The notes under the pieces: generated by a model | What the model was told of the DNA's origin: nothing | Seen by the model: the letters and a program-made list of their open reading frames with translations, nothing else | Database searches by the model: none | DNA from: Hugenholtzia roseola DSM 9546 | GTDB lineage: Bacteria > Bacteroidota > Bacteroidia > Cytophagales > Bernardetiaceae | Direction of reading: 5' to 3' | Length of the DNA stretch: 64,000 nucleotides | NCBI RefSeq assembly: GCF_000422585.1 | Contig: NZ_AUGI01000032.1 | Span: 1 to 64,000 of the forward strand | Shown: piece after piece, positions 25,631-34,420 of the stretch | Layout of the letters: each line of letters begins with the position of its first letter | Numbering within the stretch: the stretch's first letter is position 1 | Made by a program: the position numbers and the translations under genes

Positions 25631-25812
25631 AAAGTTGAAAACAGATGATTGGGTAAAGATAAGAAATTGTTGGTATTTCCAGCATCTTTTTTTATTTTTG
25701 GGAAGGAATGACGCAATACATTCTATTTGGCAAAATCTTCGGGCTTTATGGCGCAGGAAGTTGAAAGGCGGCTGTCTGTGGGAGTGCTGTGCAAAAATAT
25801 TGAAAAGGAAAA

Positions 25813-26916
25813 TTATGCTTTAAAAGTCACTAATTCGTAATTGGCATTGCGCCCTTTCTCTGCTGTTTGTTGCAAAATACCCTTTTCGATGAGGTCTTTT
25901 ATATCACGCAAAGCCGTATCAGTTGAGGTGTTTGTTATTCTTGCCCATTTTGAGGTTTTCAACTTGCCTTCGAGTCCGTCCAGAAGTTTGTTAAGCATCA
26001 GACGTTGCCGCTCATTGATAGAAACTTGCTCGTATGTTTTCCAAAATTCTACTTTATAGATTATTTTTTGTGTTGTACTTTCTGTATTTACAAGTGCATT
26101 TTTAAGACAATTTAAAAACCAGTGAAGCCACTTTGTAATATCACCTTTGCTGTATTGCACCTGCTGTAAGACTTCATAGTATTGCTTTCGCTCTATCAAA
26201 ATTTGGCTCGACATGCTATAAAATCGCTCACCACTATTTTCCGCACGTGCCAACAATAGGTCTGTGATAGCGCGTGCCATTCTACCATTTCCATCATCAA
26301 AAGGGTGAATGATGATAAACCAAAAATGGGCAATGGCAGCCTTCAATATAAGGTCAAGTTCATTTTCATGGTTGAGCCATTGCAAAAACTTATCCATTTC
26401 AGGCTTTACTAATTCAGGCTTTATCGCTTGATAATGTACTTTCTCCTTTCCCATTGCTCCCGATATAATTTGCATCTCGCCAGTACGGTATTGGGCTACC
26501 TCAATTGGGTAAAGCCCGCTGTATCCTGTTGGAAAAAGGGCAGCATGCCAACCGAAGAGGCGTTTTTCAGTCAGCGGCTGCGAATGGTTTTGCGTTGCGT
26601 CGAGCATCATTTCAACAACCCCCTCGACATGCCTACTGCTGGTAGGTAGCCCTGCTGTATTGATGCCCAACCGTTGTGCAATAGAGGAGCGAACTTGCTC
26701 GTAATTAAGTAATTCACCCTCTATTTCTGAAGACTTGACGACCTCTAAGGTTAGGGCAGTGAGAGTCGCTTCTCTTTTTGCCGAAAAACCAAGCAAGGTC
26801 ATCTGCCCGATAATTTTTCCTTGTAGTAGGCGCACCTCGCCAAAAATGGCACTGATGACTTTGTCGTCCCAAACAAAGCGCGTCCAGTCTTGATATTCGT
26901 AGATGTATTTTGGCAT
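25813..26916 (-). CDS. Fic domain AMP-transferase with self-inhibitory motif
   Basis: A 367-residue Fic protein. The N-terminal DUF4172-like helical region carries SSEIEG at residues 62-67, which fits the class II inhibitory motif [S/T]xxxE[G/N]. The catalytic motif HPFDDGNGRMAR is complete at 204-215. A C-terminal winged-helix part (STDTALRDIKDLIEKGIL) may bind DNA or a target. Fic enzymes transfer AMP to a hydroxyl side chain of a target protein, and the inhibitory glutamate keeps activity low. The start at 26916 is the ATG; earlier codons need TTG. No separate antitoxin gene is adjacent, in keeping with class II. Confidence 0.9.
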   Translation of the reverse strand: MPKYIYEYQDWTRFVWDDKVISAIFGEVRLLQGKIIGQMTLLGFSAKREATLTALTLEVVKSSEIEGELLNYEQVRSSIAQRLGINTAGLPTSSRHVEGVVEMMLDATQNHSQPLTEKRLFGWHAALFPTGYSGLYPIEVAQYRTGEMQIISGAMGKEKVHYQAIKPELVKPEMDKFLQWLNHENELDLILKAAIAHFWFIIIHPFDDGNGRMARAITDLLLARAENSGERFYSMSSQILIERKQYYEVLQQVQYSKGDITKWLHWFLNCLKNALVNTESTTQKIIYKVEFWKTYEQVSINERQRLMLNKLLDGLEGKLKTSKWARITNTSTDTALRDIKDLIEKGILQQTAEKGRNANYELVTFKA

Positions 26917-26934
26917 AAAAACGGCTTTTTGCGG

Positions 26935-26973
26935 CAAATATAAGCCTTATTCGCCGCAAAAATGCGGCGAATA
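26935..26973 (-). promoter_or_regulatory. Fic promoter -7 box with operator-like palindrome
   Basis: TATATTTG (26935-26942, minus strand) is a full -7 match 18 bases before the Fic start. Directly upstream lies a perfect 11-base inverted repeat TATTCGCCGCA / TGCGGCGAATA (26948-26973). A third copy, TGCGGCAAATA, overlaps the -7 box. The palindrome has no following T run, so it looks more like an operator than a terminator. Confidence 0.45.
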
Positions 26974-27018
26974 CGACCTTTTTTCACCGCAAGTTCTAAA
27001 AAGGAACTAAAAATTTTA

Positions 27019-28266
27019 CTATTCGTATCGCAAAGACTCAATAGGGTCTAAGCGCGAGGCTTTGTAGGCAGGGTAAAAACCCGACACAATCCCCACCACA
27101 ATACAGACCACCACCGCAACCATCATCCAAAGCCAAGGAATGACAAAAGTCCCATTCCCTTCTCCAACCAAACGGGATACCAAATTCCCCACCGCAATTC
27201 CCAAGACCATGCCCACAACGCCTCCCATCTGACAAATGACAATCGCCTCTATCAAAAACTGTCTTCGAATATGGTAAGAAGCTGCCCCAATAGACTTTCT
27301 GATGCCAATTTCGCGTGTGCGTTCAGTTACCGAAACAAGCATAATGTTCATCAAACCGACCGAAGCCCCCAACAAAGTAATAAAGCCTATACCAAAGCCC
27401 CCAAATTTGAGCTTGCCCTCAATATCTTCCAAAGAAGAAGCCAAAGTTTCGCTCTTCGAAACTTGAAAGGAATTATCCATACCGATTTTATCGCCCCTGA
27501 CCTGTCGCATTACGCCAATGGCTTCGTTCATGGCAGCATTTAGCATTGTGGGGTTCTGCACATAGCAGGTGATAGTATAAGAGAGCGTCTGTCCGCTTTG
27601 TGCCAAACTCTGCGCCGCTAATAGGGGCAGCAAAACCGTCCTATCGTCGCTTTTATCGCTGCTAATTCCGCCCTTCTGTTTGAGCACGCCAATAACTTTG
27701 TATTTGACTCCGCTAATGGTAATATCTTGCTGCAAAGGGTTTGCTTTATCGAAGAGCGCGTCTGCAATCTCCTGTCCGATAATAGCCACAGGCGCACCCA
27801 TTTTGACTTCTACGGCAGAAAAGTTGTTTCCCTTTTCCAAATCCAACCCCTGAATGAGCAAGTAGTTTTCATCTGTCCCGATAACACTGTTGTTGGGATT
27901 TGTCTTTTTGGCTTCGCGCTTGACCTCTGTGGCGAAACTAATTTGCGAAAAAACCGTCAGGCGGTCGGCTTTCTGGAAACGCGCGATAAAATTTTTCACG
28001 TCTTTATAGTCCAATCCCTCTACGGCACGCTCTACTACTCCGCTTCGGCGCGAGCGGCGTTGGTTGTCTTTATCGCGCACATCAAAAGTATTTGCGCCCA
28101 AATCTGCCAAACCCGAAGTAATTTCTTGTTTGATGGCATCAATCGCCGTTAGGATTCCGATAAGGGCGGTAATTCCGATAGCAATCAGGGCTACCGTTAG
28201 GGCAGTGCGTAGTGTGTTGTCGCGTATGGCGCGTAAGGCTTCGCGCACGTTTTCGGCAAAGGTCAT
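27019..28266 (-). CDS. MacB/FtsX-type ABC transporter permease
   Basis: A 415-residue permease with one N-terminal membrane helix ([18 protein letters not shown]), a periplasmic MacB core domain of about 220 residues and three C-terminal helices of the FtsX domain ([46 protein letters not shown] is the conserved cytoplasmic link). Such permeases move no substrate through the membrane but transmit ATP-driven motion to the periplasm. Its start codon overlaps the stop of the ATPase gene by four bases (ATGA type), so translation is coupled and the two gene products form one transporter. Confidence 0.92.
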   Translation of the reverse strand: MTFAENVREALRAIRDNTLRTALTVALIAIGITALIGILTAIDAIKQEITSGLADLGANTFDVRDKDNQRRSRRSGVVERAVEGLDYKDVKNFIARFQKADRLTVFSQISFATEVKREAKKTNPNNSVIGTDENYLLIQGLDLEKGNNFSAVEVKMGAPVAIIGQEIADALFDKANPLQQDITISGVKYKVIGVLKQKGGISSDKSDDRTVLLPLLAAQSLAQSGQTLSYTITCYVQNPTMLNAAMNEAIGVMRQVRGDKIGMDNSFQVSKSETLASSLEDIEGKLKFGGFGIGFITLLGASVGLMNIMLVSVTERTREIGIRKSIGAASYHIRRQFLIEAIVICQMGGVVGMVLGIAVGNLVSRLVGEGNGTFVIPWLWMMVAVVVCIVVGIVSGFYPAYKASRLDPIESLRYE

Positions 28267-29195
28267 GGCGTTGGGAGGGGGGTTGAAGGCGATGTCGTGA
28301 GTTGTAGAAAAATGTCATTGATAGAGGGCAAAATCTCTTTAAAGCCCACCACAATCTGGTCTTGTAATAAGCCTTTGAGCAGGCGATTGCTTTCGGTAGG
28401 CATCGGATTGAGTAGGCGCACTTGGGTCTGATAATGCTCGCCATTGTGGGTAGAGGGCAACAAAATTTCGAAACCTTCGGGCAGCGTGCTGATGGGTTCT
28501 TGGGTTTCGATAAGAAAGGTATGGCTTTTAAATTCTGCCTTGATGTCCTTTTTTTTCCCTTCTAATACCTTTTGGGCGCGATTTATCAAGATTATGTATT
28601 CACAAAGTTCTTCTACGCTTTCCATGCGATGAGAAGAAAAAATGATGGTTGTCCCTTGCACTTGCAGGTTTAAAATTTCCTGCTGTATCAAATTGGCATT
28701 GATGGGGTCGAAACCCGAAAAGGGTTCGTCGAGGATAAGCAAAGGCGGCTGATGCAAGACAGTGGCGATAAATTGTACCTTTTGCTGCATACCCTTTGAA
28801 AGGTCGCCTACATTTTTTTTAAGCCAACTCTGCAACTGGAATTTTTCAACCCAATTATCTATCCTGCTTTGCGCCTCTTTTTTGGAAAGTCCGCGCAAAC
28901 GCCCTAAATAAAGTAGCTGCTCACCGACACGCATTTTTTTGTATAAACCGCGCTCTTCGGGCAAATAGCCAATAGCGGCAGCATCGGCAGGTGCTAAAAG
29001 ACGGTCTTGAAAAAAAATCTGCCCCGCGTCAGGAAGCAAGATTTGGGTGATGAGCCGAATGAGTGTCGTTTTTCCCGCGCCGTTGGGTCCGAGCAAGCCC
29101 ACAATCGCGCCTTGTGGCACTTGTAAGCTCACGCCTTGCAAGGCGGTATGGTTGCGATAATGTTTCTCTATGTTCTCGATTCGAAGAATAGCCAC
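28263..29195 (-). CDS. ABC transporter ATP-binding protein with DUF4162
   Basis: A 310-residue ATPase with Walker [10 protein letters not shown], signature [11 protein letters not shown], Walker [14 protein letters not shown] and a C-terminal DUF4162-type domain of about 90 residues. This subtype usually pairs with NatB/YhaP-like exporters, yet the coupled partner here is a MacB-type permease, an unusual combination. The complex would sit in the inner membrane. The gene begins the operon and lies back to back with the OmpA-like gene. Confidence 0.88.
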   Translation of the reverse strand: MAILRIENIEKHYRNHTALQGVSLQVPQGAIVGLLGPNGAGKTTLIRLITQILLPDAGQIFFQDRLLAPADAAAIGYLPEERGLYKKMRVGEQLLYLGRLRGLSKKEAQSRIDNWVEKFQLQSWLKKNVGDLSKGMQQKVQFIATVLHQPPLLILDEPFSGFDPINANLIQQEILNLQVQGTTIIFSSHRMESVEELCEYIILINRAQKVLEGKKKDIKAEFKSHTFLIETQEPISTLPEGFEILLPSTHNGEHYQTQVRLLNPMPTESNRLLKGLLQDQIVVGFKEILPSINDIFLQLTTSPSTPLPTP

Positions 29196-29319
29196 TTTTT
29201 TAGGAAGTTTTAATATCTTTGCTTTTTAAGCCGTCCTACTTGATAGTCAAAGTTTTGGGTCTGGCTTTGCTCATAGGTCTTTTTTTAGGTCAAAAAATTA
29301 CAACTTTGCTTCGGGTCTT

Positions 29320-30501
29320 ATGCAAAAGAATTGGAAAACACGCTACTGCCAACTGGTAGGAGGGTTCTTTTTAGAGAAAATCCTCCCCGTTTGGGCTTTT
29401 TTAGGATTGTTTATGACTCCCCTTTGGGCGCAACAGCAAGAGCCACACGACGGGCGTTTTACGCTGGGCAGCAAAAGCCAAACCTTTCTCTTTGGCTATC
29501 CTTATCATTTTTCGAGTTCGCACTTTGTCATTGGCTCGAATGGGAAATATGCCTCCAACAATCCCGACTTAAAACAAGTCGTAGATTTAGAGGGCAATCC
29601 CCTTATTGCCGAACACCCTCATGCGCGTGGTTCGCAGGTAGGCTCTTTGCGCTATACCTTCGACAACCTACAAATTACACAAAGCCTGATTCCGACCAAT
29701 GAAAAATTCGAGCCTATTGGCAAAGGCGAATATGGCTCTTTCTATGAAATTCGCTATGAAATTGAAAATCATTCCGACATAGAACGCGAAGTTTCCTTTT
29801 CTATGCTTTTAGATGTCATGCTTGGTGGCAATGATGGTGTAAAAATAGAAGCCGACGGCAGAGTTGTCAAAATGGACGAATGTTTTTTTGGCGAAAAAGT
29901 GCCACACCGCTTTATCTTTCAAGATGCCGACCTTCGCGCTCACCTTTTCACAAGGGTAGGGAAAGCCATTGCGCCCGATAAAATCTGTGCAGGGCAATGG
30001 GCTTATTTGGCGGGCGTGGTAGATTTCGAAACCCAAACCGTAGAGCAATACACCGACGATACCGCCCTGATGCTCACTTGGGACACAAAGACCCTTGCGC
30101 CAAAAGAAAAGCGCGTATGCAGTTTCTATTTTGGCAGCCTAAGCGAGCAGACAGAACTGCAATTTCAGTATCACAAGCCCTTGCGAAAAGAGCAAATTAC
30201 CCTCTTTTTCGGAAGTGGCGAAAGCACCCTTTCAGAAACAGAAGAACAAAAATTACGCGAACTTATTGGCAGCAGACGCTACAAAGCCGTTTTAGTAGAA
30301 GGCTTTACCGATAGCGTAGGCGACCGAAAGCGCAACTTAGAACTCTCCAAAGACCGCATCGACAATGTGAGTTATCACCTACAAATGTGCGGCATCTCTT
30401 TTGAAAAAATCCTGCGCAAATCGCATGGGCAGTTCTTTGCCTTAGAAGGCAGTCAGGGTGCAGACCAAGATAGAAAAGTAGTCGTTACTTTTTGGAAGTA
30501 G
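29320..30501 (+). CDS. OmpA-family protein with large N-terminal domain
   Basis: A 393-residue protein with signal peptide (ending LWAQQQ), a unique beta-rich N-terminal domain of about 260 residues, and a C-terminal OmpA-like domain (LVEGFTDSVGDRKRNLELSKDRI) that binds peptidoglycan. It probably sits in the periplasm or outer membrane and ties a surface complex to the cell wall. The N-terminal domain is of no family I know. A TATCTTTG box at 29214-29221 could be its -7 element, but no -33 element accompanies it. Confidence 0.78.
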   Translation: MQKNWKTRYCQLVGGFFLEKILPVWAFLGLFMTPLWAQQQEPHDGRFTLGSKSQTFLFGYPYHFSSSHFVIGSNGKYASNNPDLKQVVDLEGNPLIAEHPHARGSQVGSLRYTFDNLQITQSLIPTNEKFEPIGKGEYGSFYEIRYEIENHSDIEREVSFSMLLDVMLGGNDGVKIEADGRVVKMDECFFGEKVPHRFIFQDADLRAHLFTRVGKAIAPDKICAGQWAYLAGVVDFETQTVEQYTDDTALMLTWDTKTLAPKEKRVCSFYFGSLSEQTELQFQYHKPLRKEQITLFFGSGESTLSETEEQKLRELIGSRRYKAVLVEGFTDSVGDRKRNLELSKDRIDNVSYHLQMCGISFEKILRKSHGQFFALEGSQGADQDRKVVVTFWK

Positions 30502-30657
30502 GGCAAACACGACCAATATGCAAAACCTTTCACTAAAACGCGCCGTTTTCTATCTAATGCTATCTTAATGCTGACTAAGGTTTGAAAAGTGCTACAATCG
30601 CCTATTTTATTCCCATACTGCCTTCGCTTTTTTCTGAAAAGAAGCCCCAAAAAGTCG

Positions 30658-30665
30658 TACCTTTG
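30658..30665 (+). promoter_or_regulatory. Candidate -7 box
   Basis: TACCTTTG followed by CAG, a full match to the Bacteroidota -7 consensus 77 bases ahead of the gene at 30742. The -33 position has only TTTCTG. Confidence 0.5.
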
Positions 30666-30741
30666 CAGCGTCCTACATTCAAACCCTGTTCGCTGTTTTG
30701 CTTCTTTCGCCCTTGTTTCAAACTCTAAATTTGATGAATAG

Positions 30742-31062
30742 ATGCAACGCCTTCGTCCCTTTGCTTATCGCTTTTTGCCCGCTCTTCGAGCGTTAGCCTG
30801 TAAAAGTGTTGCGACACTCTTCCTGTTTTTCGCCTTCCTACTGCTACAAACGACAAACTTAAAGGCACAATGCGCCATGTGTCGTGCCAGCGTAGAAAAC
30901 AATATGAACAACGGCGACTCTCTTATCGGTTCGGGTCTGAATGCAGGAATCCTTTACCTTCTTATCATGCCTTATTTACTCATAGGCACTATCGCCTTCC
31001 TTTGGTATCGCCATGTCAGGAAACAACGCCAAAAAAACCTCGCCCTTAGTAGCCGCCCTTAA
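30742..31062 (+). CDS. Small membrane protein, conserved in Bacteroidota
   Basis: A 106-residue protein with an N-terminal hydrophobic segment, the motif AQCAMCRASVENN with two cysteines, then GSGLNAGILYLLIMPYLLIGTIAFLWYRH as a second membrane span. Proteins with this CAMC...NAGILYL pattern are widespread in Bacteroidota, often beside a DUF983 gene as here, but have no assigned role. Its last 50 bases overlap the start of the DUF983 gene in another frame, so the two are translationally linked. Confidence 0.75.
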   Translation: MQRLRPFAYRFLPALRALACKSVATLFLFFAFLLLQTTNLKAQCAMCRASVENNMNNGDSLIGSGLNAGILYLLIMPYLLIGTIAFLWYRHVRKQRQKNLALSSRP

Positions 31063-31426
31063 AATGCGCTGCCCTCGTTGCAGAGAGGGTCAAATGTATC
31101 CAGCGGCTTCTTATAGCCCTCAATTTGCCAAAATGCACAAAAATTGCCCCAAATGCGGCTTGAAATATGAGCGCGAAATGGGCTTTTTTTGGGGTGCTAT
31201 GTATTTTAGTTATGCTATCGCTGTGGCAATTATCATCACTACTTGGGCAGCCATTACGCTTCTGGCGGGCAAACAGCCCTTGCCTATTTATTTTGGAAGC
31301 ATCTTTACACTACTTTTTTTATCCATTCCCCTGATGTTTCGTTATTCGCGCGTCTTGATGCTCCATCTTTTCGGAAATGTAAAATACGACCCTACTGCCA
31401 TAGAAAAAAATATCGTAGAGCCTTAA
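31013..31426 (+). CDS. DUF983 membrane protein
   Basis: A 137-residue protein with a zinc-ribbon-like start (MRCPRCREGQMY and CPKCGLKYE) followed by two membrane helices, the DUF983 layout. The conserved EREMGFFWGAMYFSYA segment leads into the first helix. Function is unknown; metal binding by the four cysteines is inferred. It overlaps the preceding gene by 50 bases and ends at a bidirectional terminator. Confidence 0.88.
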   Translation: MSGNNAKKTSPLVAALKMRCPRCREGQMYPAASYSPQFAKMHKNCPKCGLKYEREMGFFWGAMYFSYAIAVAIIITTWAAITLLAGKQPLPIYFGSIFTLLFLSIPLMFRYSRVLMLHLFGNVKYDPTAIEKNIVEP

Positions 31427-31432
31427 AAAAAA

Positions 31433-31475
31433 AACAGAACTAACGGTTCTTCGAAGACTGTTAGTTCTGTTAAAA
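31433..31475. terminator. Bidirectional terminator
   Basis: A 12-base stem AACAGAACTAAC / GTTAGTTCTGTT with A-rich and T/A-rich flanks between the convergent DUF983 and 31493-32152 genes. Confidence 0.82.
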
Positions 31476-31492
31476 ACCTTTGCATTTTTTTT

Positions 31493-32152
31493 CTAAATAA
31501 AACGCAACTTTTTGATAATCTTAAAGTTAGTATAGTCCTTTAATTTTACCTGATATAATTCGCGCTCTTCGAAGAGTACCTCAATTTTTTTACCTTTCAG
31601 TTTTTTGTACTCTTCCTGTACTTGGCTTGCATTTTCAAAAAATTCGAGCCACAAAAGACGGTGTGTGCGCCCCGAACCTTCTTCCTTTACCACCAAAGTA
31701 ACAAATTCGCCTTCGTCTATGCTTTGTATCGTGCCGCGCAAAGATTTGGAAGCGGAAATGCCAGCATCGCTTTGTCCGTCTTGCATTTCGTCCTGAAAAG
31801 CCATAAAGACCTGCGGACACTTCGTAACCATAAGCACCCCAATTTTTTCACCGAAAGATTCCATCGTCGCCTGCTTTTCTTCGCTATCTTCGGCACTTAT
31901 CTTTTCAAGCATATCAGGACGCTGCCCGAGCGATTGTAAAATACAAAGTCCAAGTTGCATCTTGACCTTATCAGAATTTTCGGGTTTGAGTTCAATGCCG
32001 CTCGAAGTCATACAATCACAAACCTCTTGGGCTATTTTATCCTTTTCCTCCTTAGTGCCAAAATCGTCCTCTTGGGCAAAAGCGGCAGACGAAAAAAGAA
32101 GGGCAAACGCCAAGAAAAAAAGGCGCGACAAAGAAAAAAGCGTTGTTTTCAT
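31493..32152 (-). CDS. Secreted protein of unknown function
   Basis: About 219 residues. The start at 32152 gives a proper signal peptide (MKTTLFSLSRLFFLAFALLF, cleavage near AFAQ); the frame is open further upstream but without sense. The mature part has an EVCDCMTSS cysteine pair, a helical acidic middle with two further cysteines (GLCIL, TKCP), and a C-terminal strand-rich domain (LRGTIQSIDEGEFVTLVVKE). Similar Cys-patterned proteins are common in Bacteroidota but unnamed. It is monocistronic. Confidence 0.6.
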   Translation of the reverse strand: MKTTLFSLSRLFFLAFALLFSSAAFAQEDDFGTKEEKDKIAQEVCDCMTSSGIELKPENSDKVKMQLGLCILQSLGQRPDMLEKISAEDSEEKQATMESFGEKIGVLMVTKCPQVFMAFQDEMQDGQSDAGISASKSLRGTIQSIDEGEFVTLVVKEEGSGRTHRLLWLEFFENASQVQEEYKKLKGKKIEVLFEERELYQVKLKDYTNFKIIKKLRFI

Positions 32153-32318
32153 ACAAAAGAAAGATAGATATAATAGATGATTTTCCTCAAAATTAGCAAA
32201 AAAAACAATTAGGACAAAATTATTACGCTGCCTTTTTGAGCCTCTTTTGTAGGAAACGGAACTTTTTAAATCCAACTTTTTTTATAGACACGTACCAAAT
32301 TCCCCTCTTGTTTTTCAA

Positions 32319-32508
32319 ACTGCCCTAAACCGCAGGAATGTTAAGTTCTGAAAAAAGTCTTGTTTTTTCGAATTAGAAACGACATAAAATTTGGACTTAA
32401 ACCCTAAGGGTCTTCAAGACCCTTAGGGTTTGGGGCATAGGACAAGGCAGTGCCTCGTCCCTACATTTGCATCTGATTTTTAGAATTGAACATCACTGCC
32501 CTAAACCG
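32319..32508 (+). repeat. Interspersed repeat, copy B (complete)
   Basis: A 190-base copy of the family: left end ATGTTAAGTTCTG, right end TAGAATTGAACAT, core hairpin at 32440-32460, flanked by the 14-base direct repeat ACTGCCCTAAACCG (32319-32332 and 32495-32508). It carries an extra perfect hairpin AAACCCTAAGGGTC TTCAA GACCCTTAGGGTTT. Its right edge is only two bases before the start codon of the first RNA ligase, so the ligase leader lies within the repeat. It fills most of the 358-base gap. Confidence 0.8.
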
Positions 32509-32510
32509 TC

Positions 32511-33299
32511 ATGATAACGATACAAAAATATCCGCGCACGCCGCACCTTGCAGGCTCGAAGCTGCAAAAAGGCGACGAAGACCTTTCACAAGCTCCCTTT
32601 GAAGCCCTTAAAGGCAAGTTTTTGGTGGTAGAAGAAAAAGTAGATGGTGCAAATGCAGGCATCAGTTTTGACCAAGAAGGCAAAATTTGGCTGCAAAGCC
32701 GAGGGCATTACCTCACAGGCGGCTATCGCGAACGCCATTTTGACCTTTTCAAAACATGGGCAAATGTCTTTGCACAGCCTCTTTGGGAAGTTTTGCAAAA
32801 TCGATATATCCTCTATGGCGAATGGCTTTACGCCAAACACACGATTTTTTATACCGACCTGCCACACTATTTTTTAGAATTTGATATATACGATACGCAG
32901 CAGCATATTTTTCTAAGCACTGCCGCGCGAAAAAAACTACTTGCTCCCCTTACTTTTTTGCACTCTGTAAAGGTGTTACACCAAGGCATCTTCAACCATT
33001 CCGACGCACTAACGGCTTTTGTTGGAAAATCGCATTTCATTGCTGAAAACCACCTGCAAATTTTGGAAGAAGATTGTAAAGCCTTAGGGTTAAAAGCAGA
33101 ACTTGTTTTGGCGCAAACCAATTCGAGTACCCAAATGGAAGGGCTTTATATCAAAGAAGAAAATGAAAAACAGGTGCTGGGAAGGTATAAATTTGTCCGC
33201 CCCGATTTTCTCAATACCATCTTAGACTCACAATCCCATTGGCAGAATCGCCCTATTGTACCCAACCGATTGCACAAAGGCGCGAACCTTTTTGGTTGA
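32511..33299 (+). CDS. ATP-dependent RNA ligase (first of two)
   Basis: A 262-residue protein with all nucleotidyltransferase motifs of the RNA ligase family: motif I KVDGAN at residues 43-48 (Lys43 would take the AMP), motif III-like RYILYGEWLYAKH, motif IV MEGLYIKEE and motif V GRYKFVRPDF. It lacks a long C-terminal domain. It would seal 5'-phosphate and 3'-hydroxyl RNA ends with ATP in the cytoplasm. It opens a three-gene cassette with a second ligase and an HD-Pnk. Its start lies immediately after an interspersed repeat. Confidence 0.88.
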   Translation: MITIQKYPRTPHLAGSKLQKGDEDLSQAPFEALKGKFLVVEEKVDGANAGISFDQEGKIWLQSRGHYLTGGYRERHFDLFKTWANVFAQPLWEVLQNRYILYGEWLYAKHTIFYTDLPHYFLEFDIYDTQQHIFLSTAARKKLLAPLTFLHSVKVLHQGIFNHSDALTAFVGKSHFIAENHLQILEEDCKALGLKAELVLAQTNSSTQMEGLYIKEENEKQVLGRYKFVRPDFLNTILDSQSHWQNRPIVPNRLHKGANLFG

Positions 33300-33305
33300 A
33301 TCTAT

Positions 33306-33340
33306 ACAAAAACCCATTTTGAAACTTTGAAAAACAAAGC
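33306..33340. repeat. Short leader repeat before ligase 2
   Basis: A 26-base sequence (33315-33340, beginning CATTTTGAAACTTTG) that recurs identically at 34384-34409, with near identity extended to about 35 bases. It contains a CTTTG/CAAAG stem and ends eight bases before the ligase 2 start. Confidence 0.8.
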
Positions 33341-33348
33341 TATATCTA

Positions 33349-34356
33349 ATGGAACCTACCTTCAAACCTTATGAAAAAATAGCCGAACAACCTGCCGAAT
33401 ATCCGCTCACAGAGGCGCATTATAGGCAAATGCAGAAAGCCACTTGGGTTGTAACCGAAAAAATACATGGCGCAAACCTCGCTGTAATAGTAGAAGAAAG
33501 CCGCCTTTTTTTTGCAAAAAGAAAAATGCTTCTCGAAAAAGATGATGATTTCTTTGGCTATTTCCCTTTGCTCGATTCAAAAAAAGCACAATTTCGCACT
33601 TTGTACCAACAGCTGAAAGCGGAATATCCGCAGCTCGATACGTTGCAAATCTATGGCGAACTTTTCGGAGGGAACTATCCGCACCCCGAAGTAACGCCAA
33701 ATCAAGAGGTGCAGGCGGTACAGACAGGAGTCTATTATTCGCCCGATTTGCAGTTTTGTATTTTTGATATTTTGCTGCATTTTGAAAACAAACGCCCTTC
33801 GGAATATCTGCCCATCAAAACGCTGATAGAAAATTGTCGTCGTGTAGCCTTGCTCTGCACGCCAATCCTTTTCGAAGGCAAATATAAAGAGGCGTGGGAA
33901 TATTCCCCTCTTTTTTCGAGCCACTATCCTGCCCTTTTCGGTTTGCCGCCACTTGCCATGCCCAACTATGCGGAAGGAATCGTTTTGAAACCTCAACACG
34001 ATTTGAAGCTACCCAATCAAGCCGCTTTTCGTCCTATTTTCAAAAGAAAAATAGAAGCCTTTGCCGAATCTCGCTATCATCAGGCAGAAAAAGAGCCAAC
34101 TTTCCAACCACACGACCCTACCCAAAAACTGCTTGCCCTGCTAACGCCTAATCGCCTGCAAAATGCAATTTCTAAAATTGGCAGAGTTCAGAAAAAAAAT
34201 ACAGCCCAAATTGAGCTACTCAAACGCTATCTTTGGGAAGATATAGAAGCCGAAAGGCAAAAATTCCCCAAAATGCCACTTGAAAAAAGAAAAACATTAG
34301 ACCAAACCCTCACCGAAGCGATAGAAGATGCCATTGCGCATTTTCTAAAAGCATAA
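33349..34356 (+). CDS. ATP-dependent RNA ligase, Rnl2-like (second of two)
   Basis: A 335-residue protein of the T4 Rnl2-type ligase family. Motif I is EKIHGAN with Lys38 as the adenylated residue, then QIYGELFGG (motif III), EGIVLKP (motif IV) and FKRKIEAFAE (motif V). A C-terminal helical domain of about 100 residues (from LALLTPNRLQNAI) is typical of Rnl2 enzymes and helps substrate binding. Its sequence is quite unlike the first ligase, so the two are not a recent duplication and probably have different substrates. It lies 49 bases after ligase 1, with a short repeat in between. Confidence 0.9.
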   Translation: MEPTFKPYEKIAEQPAEYPLTEAHYRQMQKATWVVTEKIHGANLAVIVEESRLFFAKRKMLLEKDDDFFGYFPLLDSKKAQFRTLYQQLKAEYPQLDTLQIYGELFGGNYPHPEVTPNQEVQAVQTGVYYSPDLQFCIFDILLHFENKRPSEYLPIKTLIENCRRVALLCTPILFEGKYKEAWEYSPLFSSHYPALFGLPPLAMPNYAEGIVLKPQHDLKLPNQAAFRPIFKRKIEAFAESRYHQAEKEPTFQPHDPTQKLLALLTPNRLQNAISKIGRVQKKNTAQIELLKRYLWEDIEAERQKFPKMPLEKRKTLDQTLTEAIEDAIAHFLKA

Positions 34357-34374
34357 CCACTCGCTCGATTTTGA

Positions 34375-34409
34375 CCAAAAACTCATTTTGAAACTTTGAA
34401 AAACAAAGC
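34375..34409. repeat. Short leader repeat before HD-Pnk
   Basis: The second copy of the 26-base sequence seen at 33315-33340, at 34384-34409, ending 11 bases before the HD-Pnk start. The conservation in non-coding sequence at the same distance from two start codons suggests a regulatory or processing site. Confidence 0.8.
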
Positions 34410-34420
34410 ATTAAAAACCT

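Noticed and set aside
25631-25812. Possible short peptide MTQYILFGKIFGLYGAGS between the ABC ATPase and Fic genes
   Set aside because: Only 18 codons, convincing neither as a complete gene nor as a remnant of a known one.
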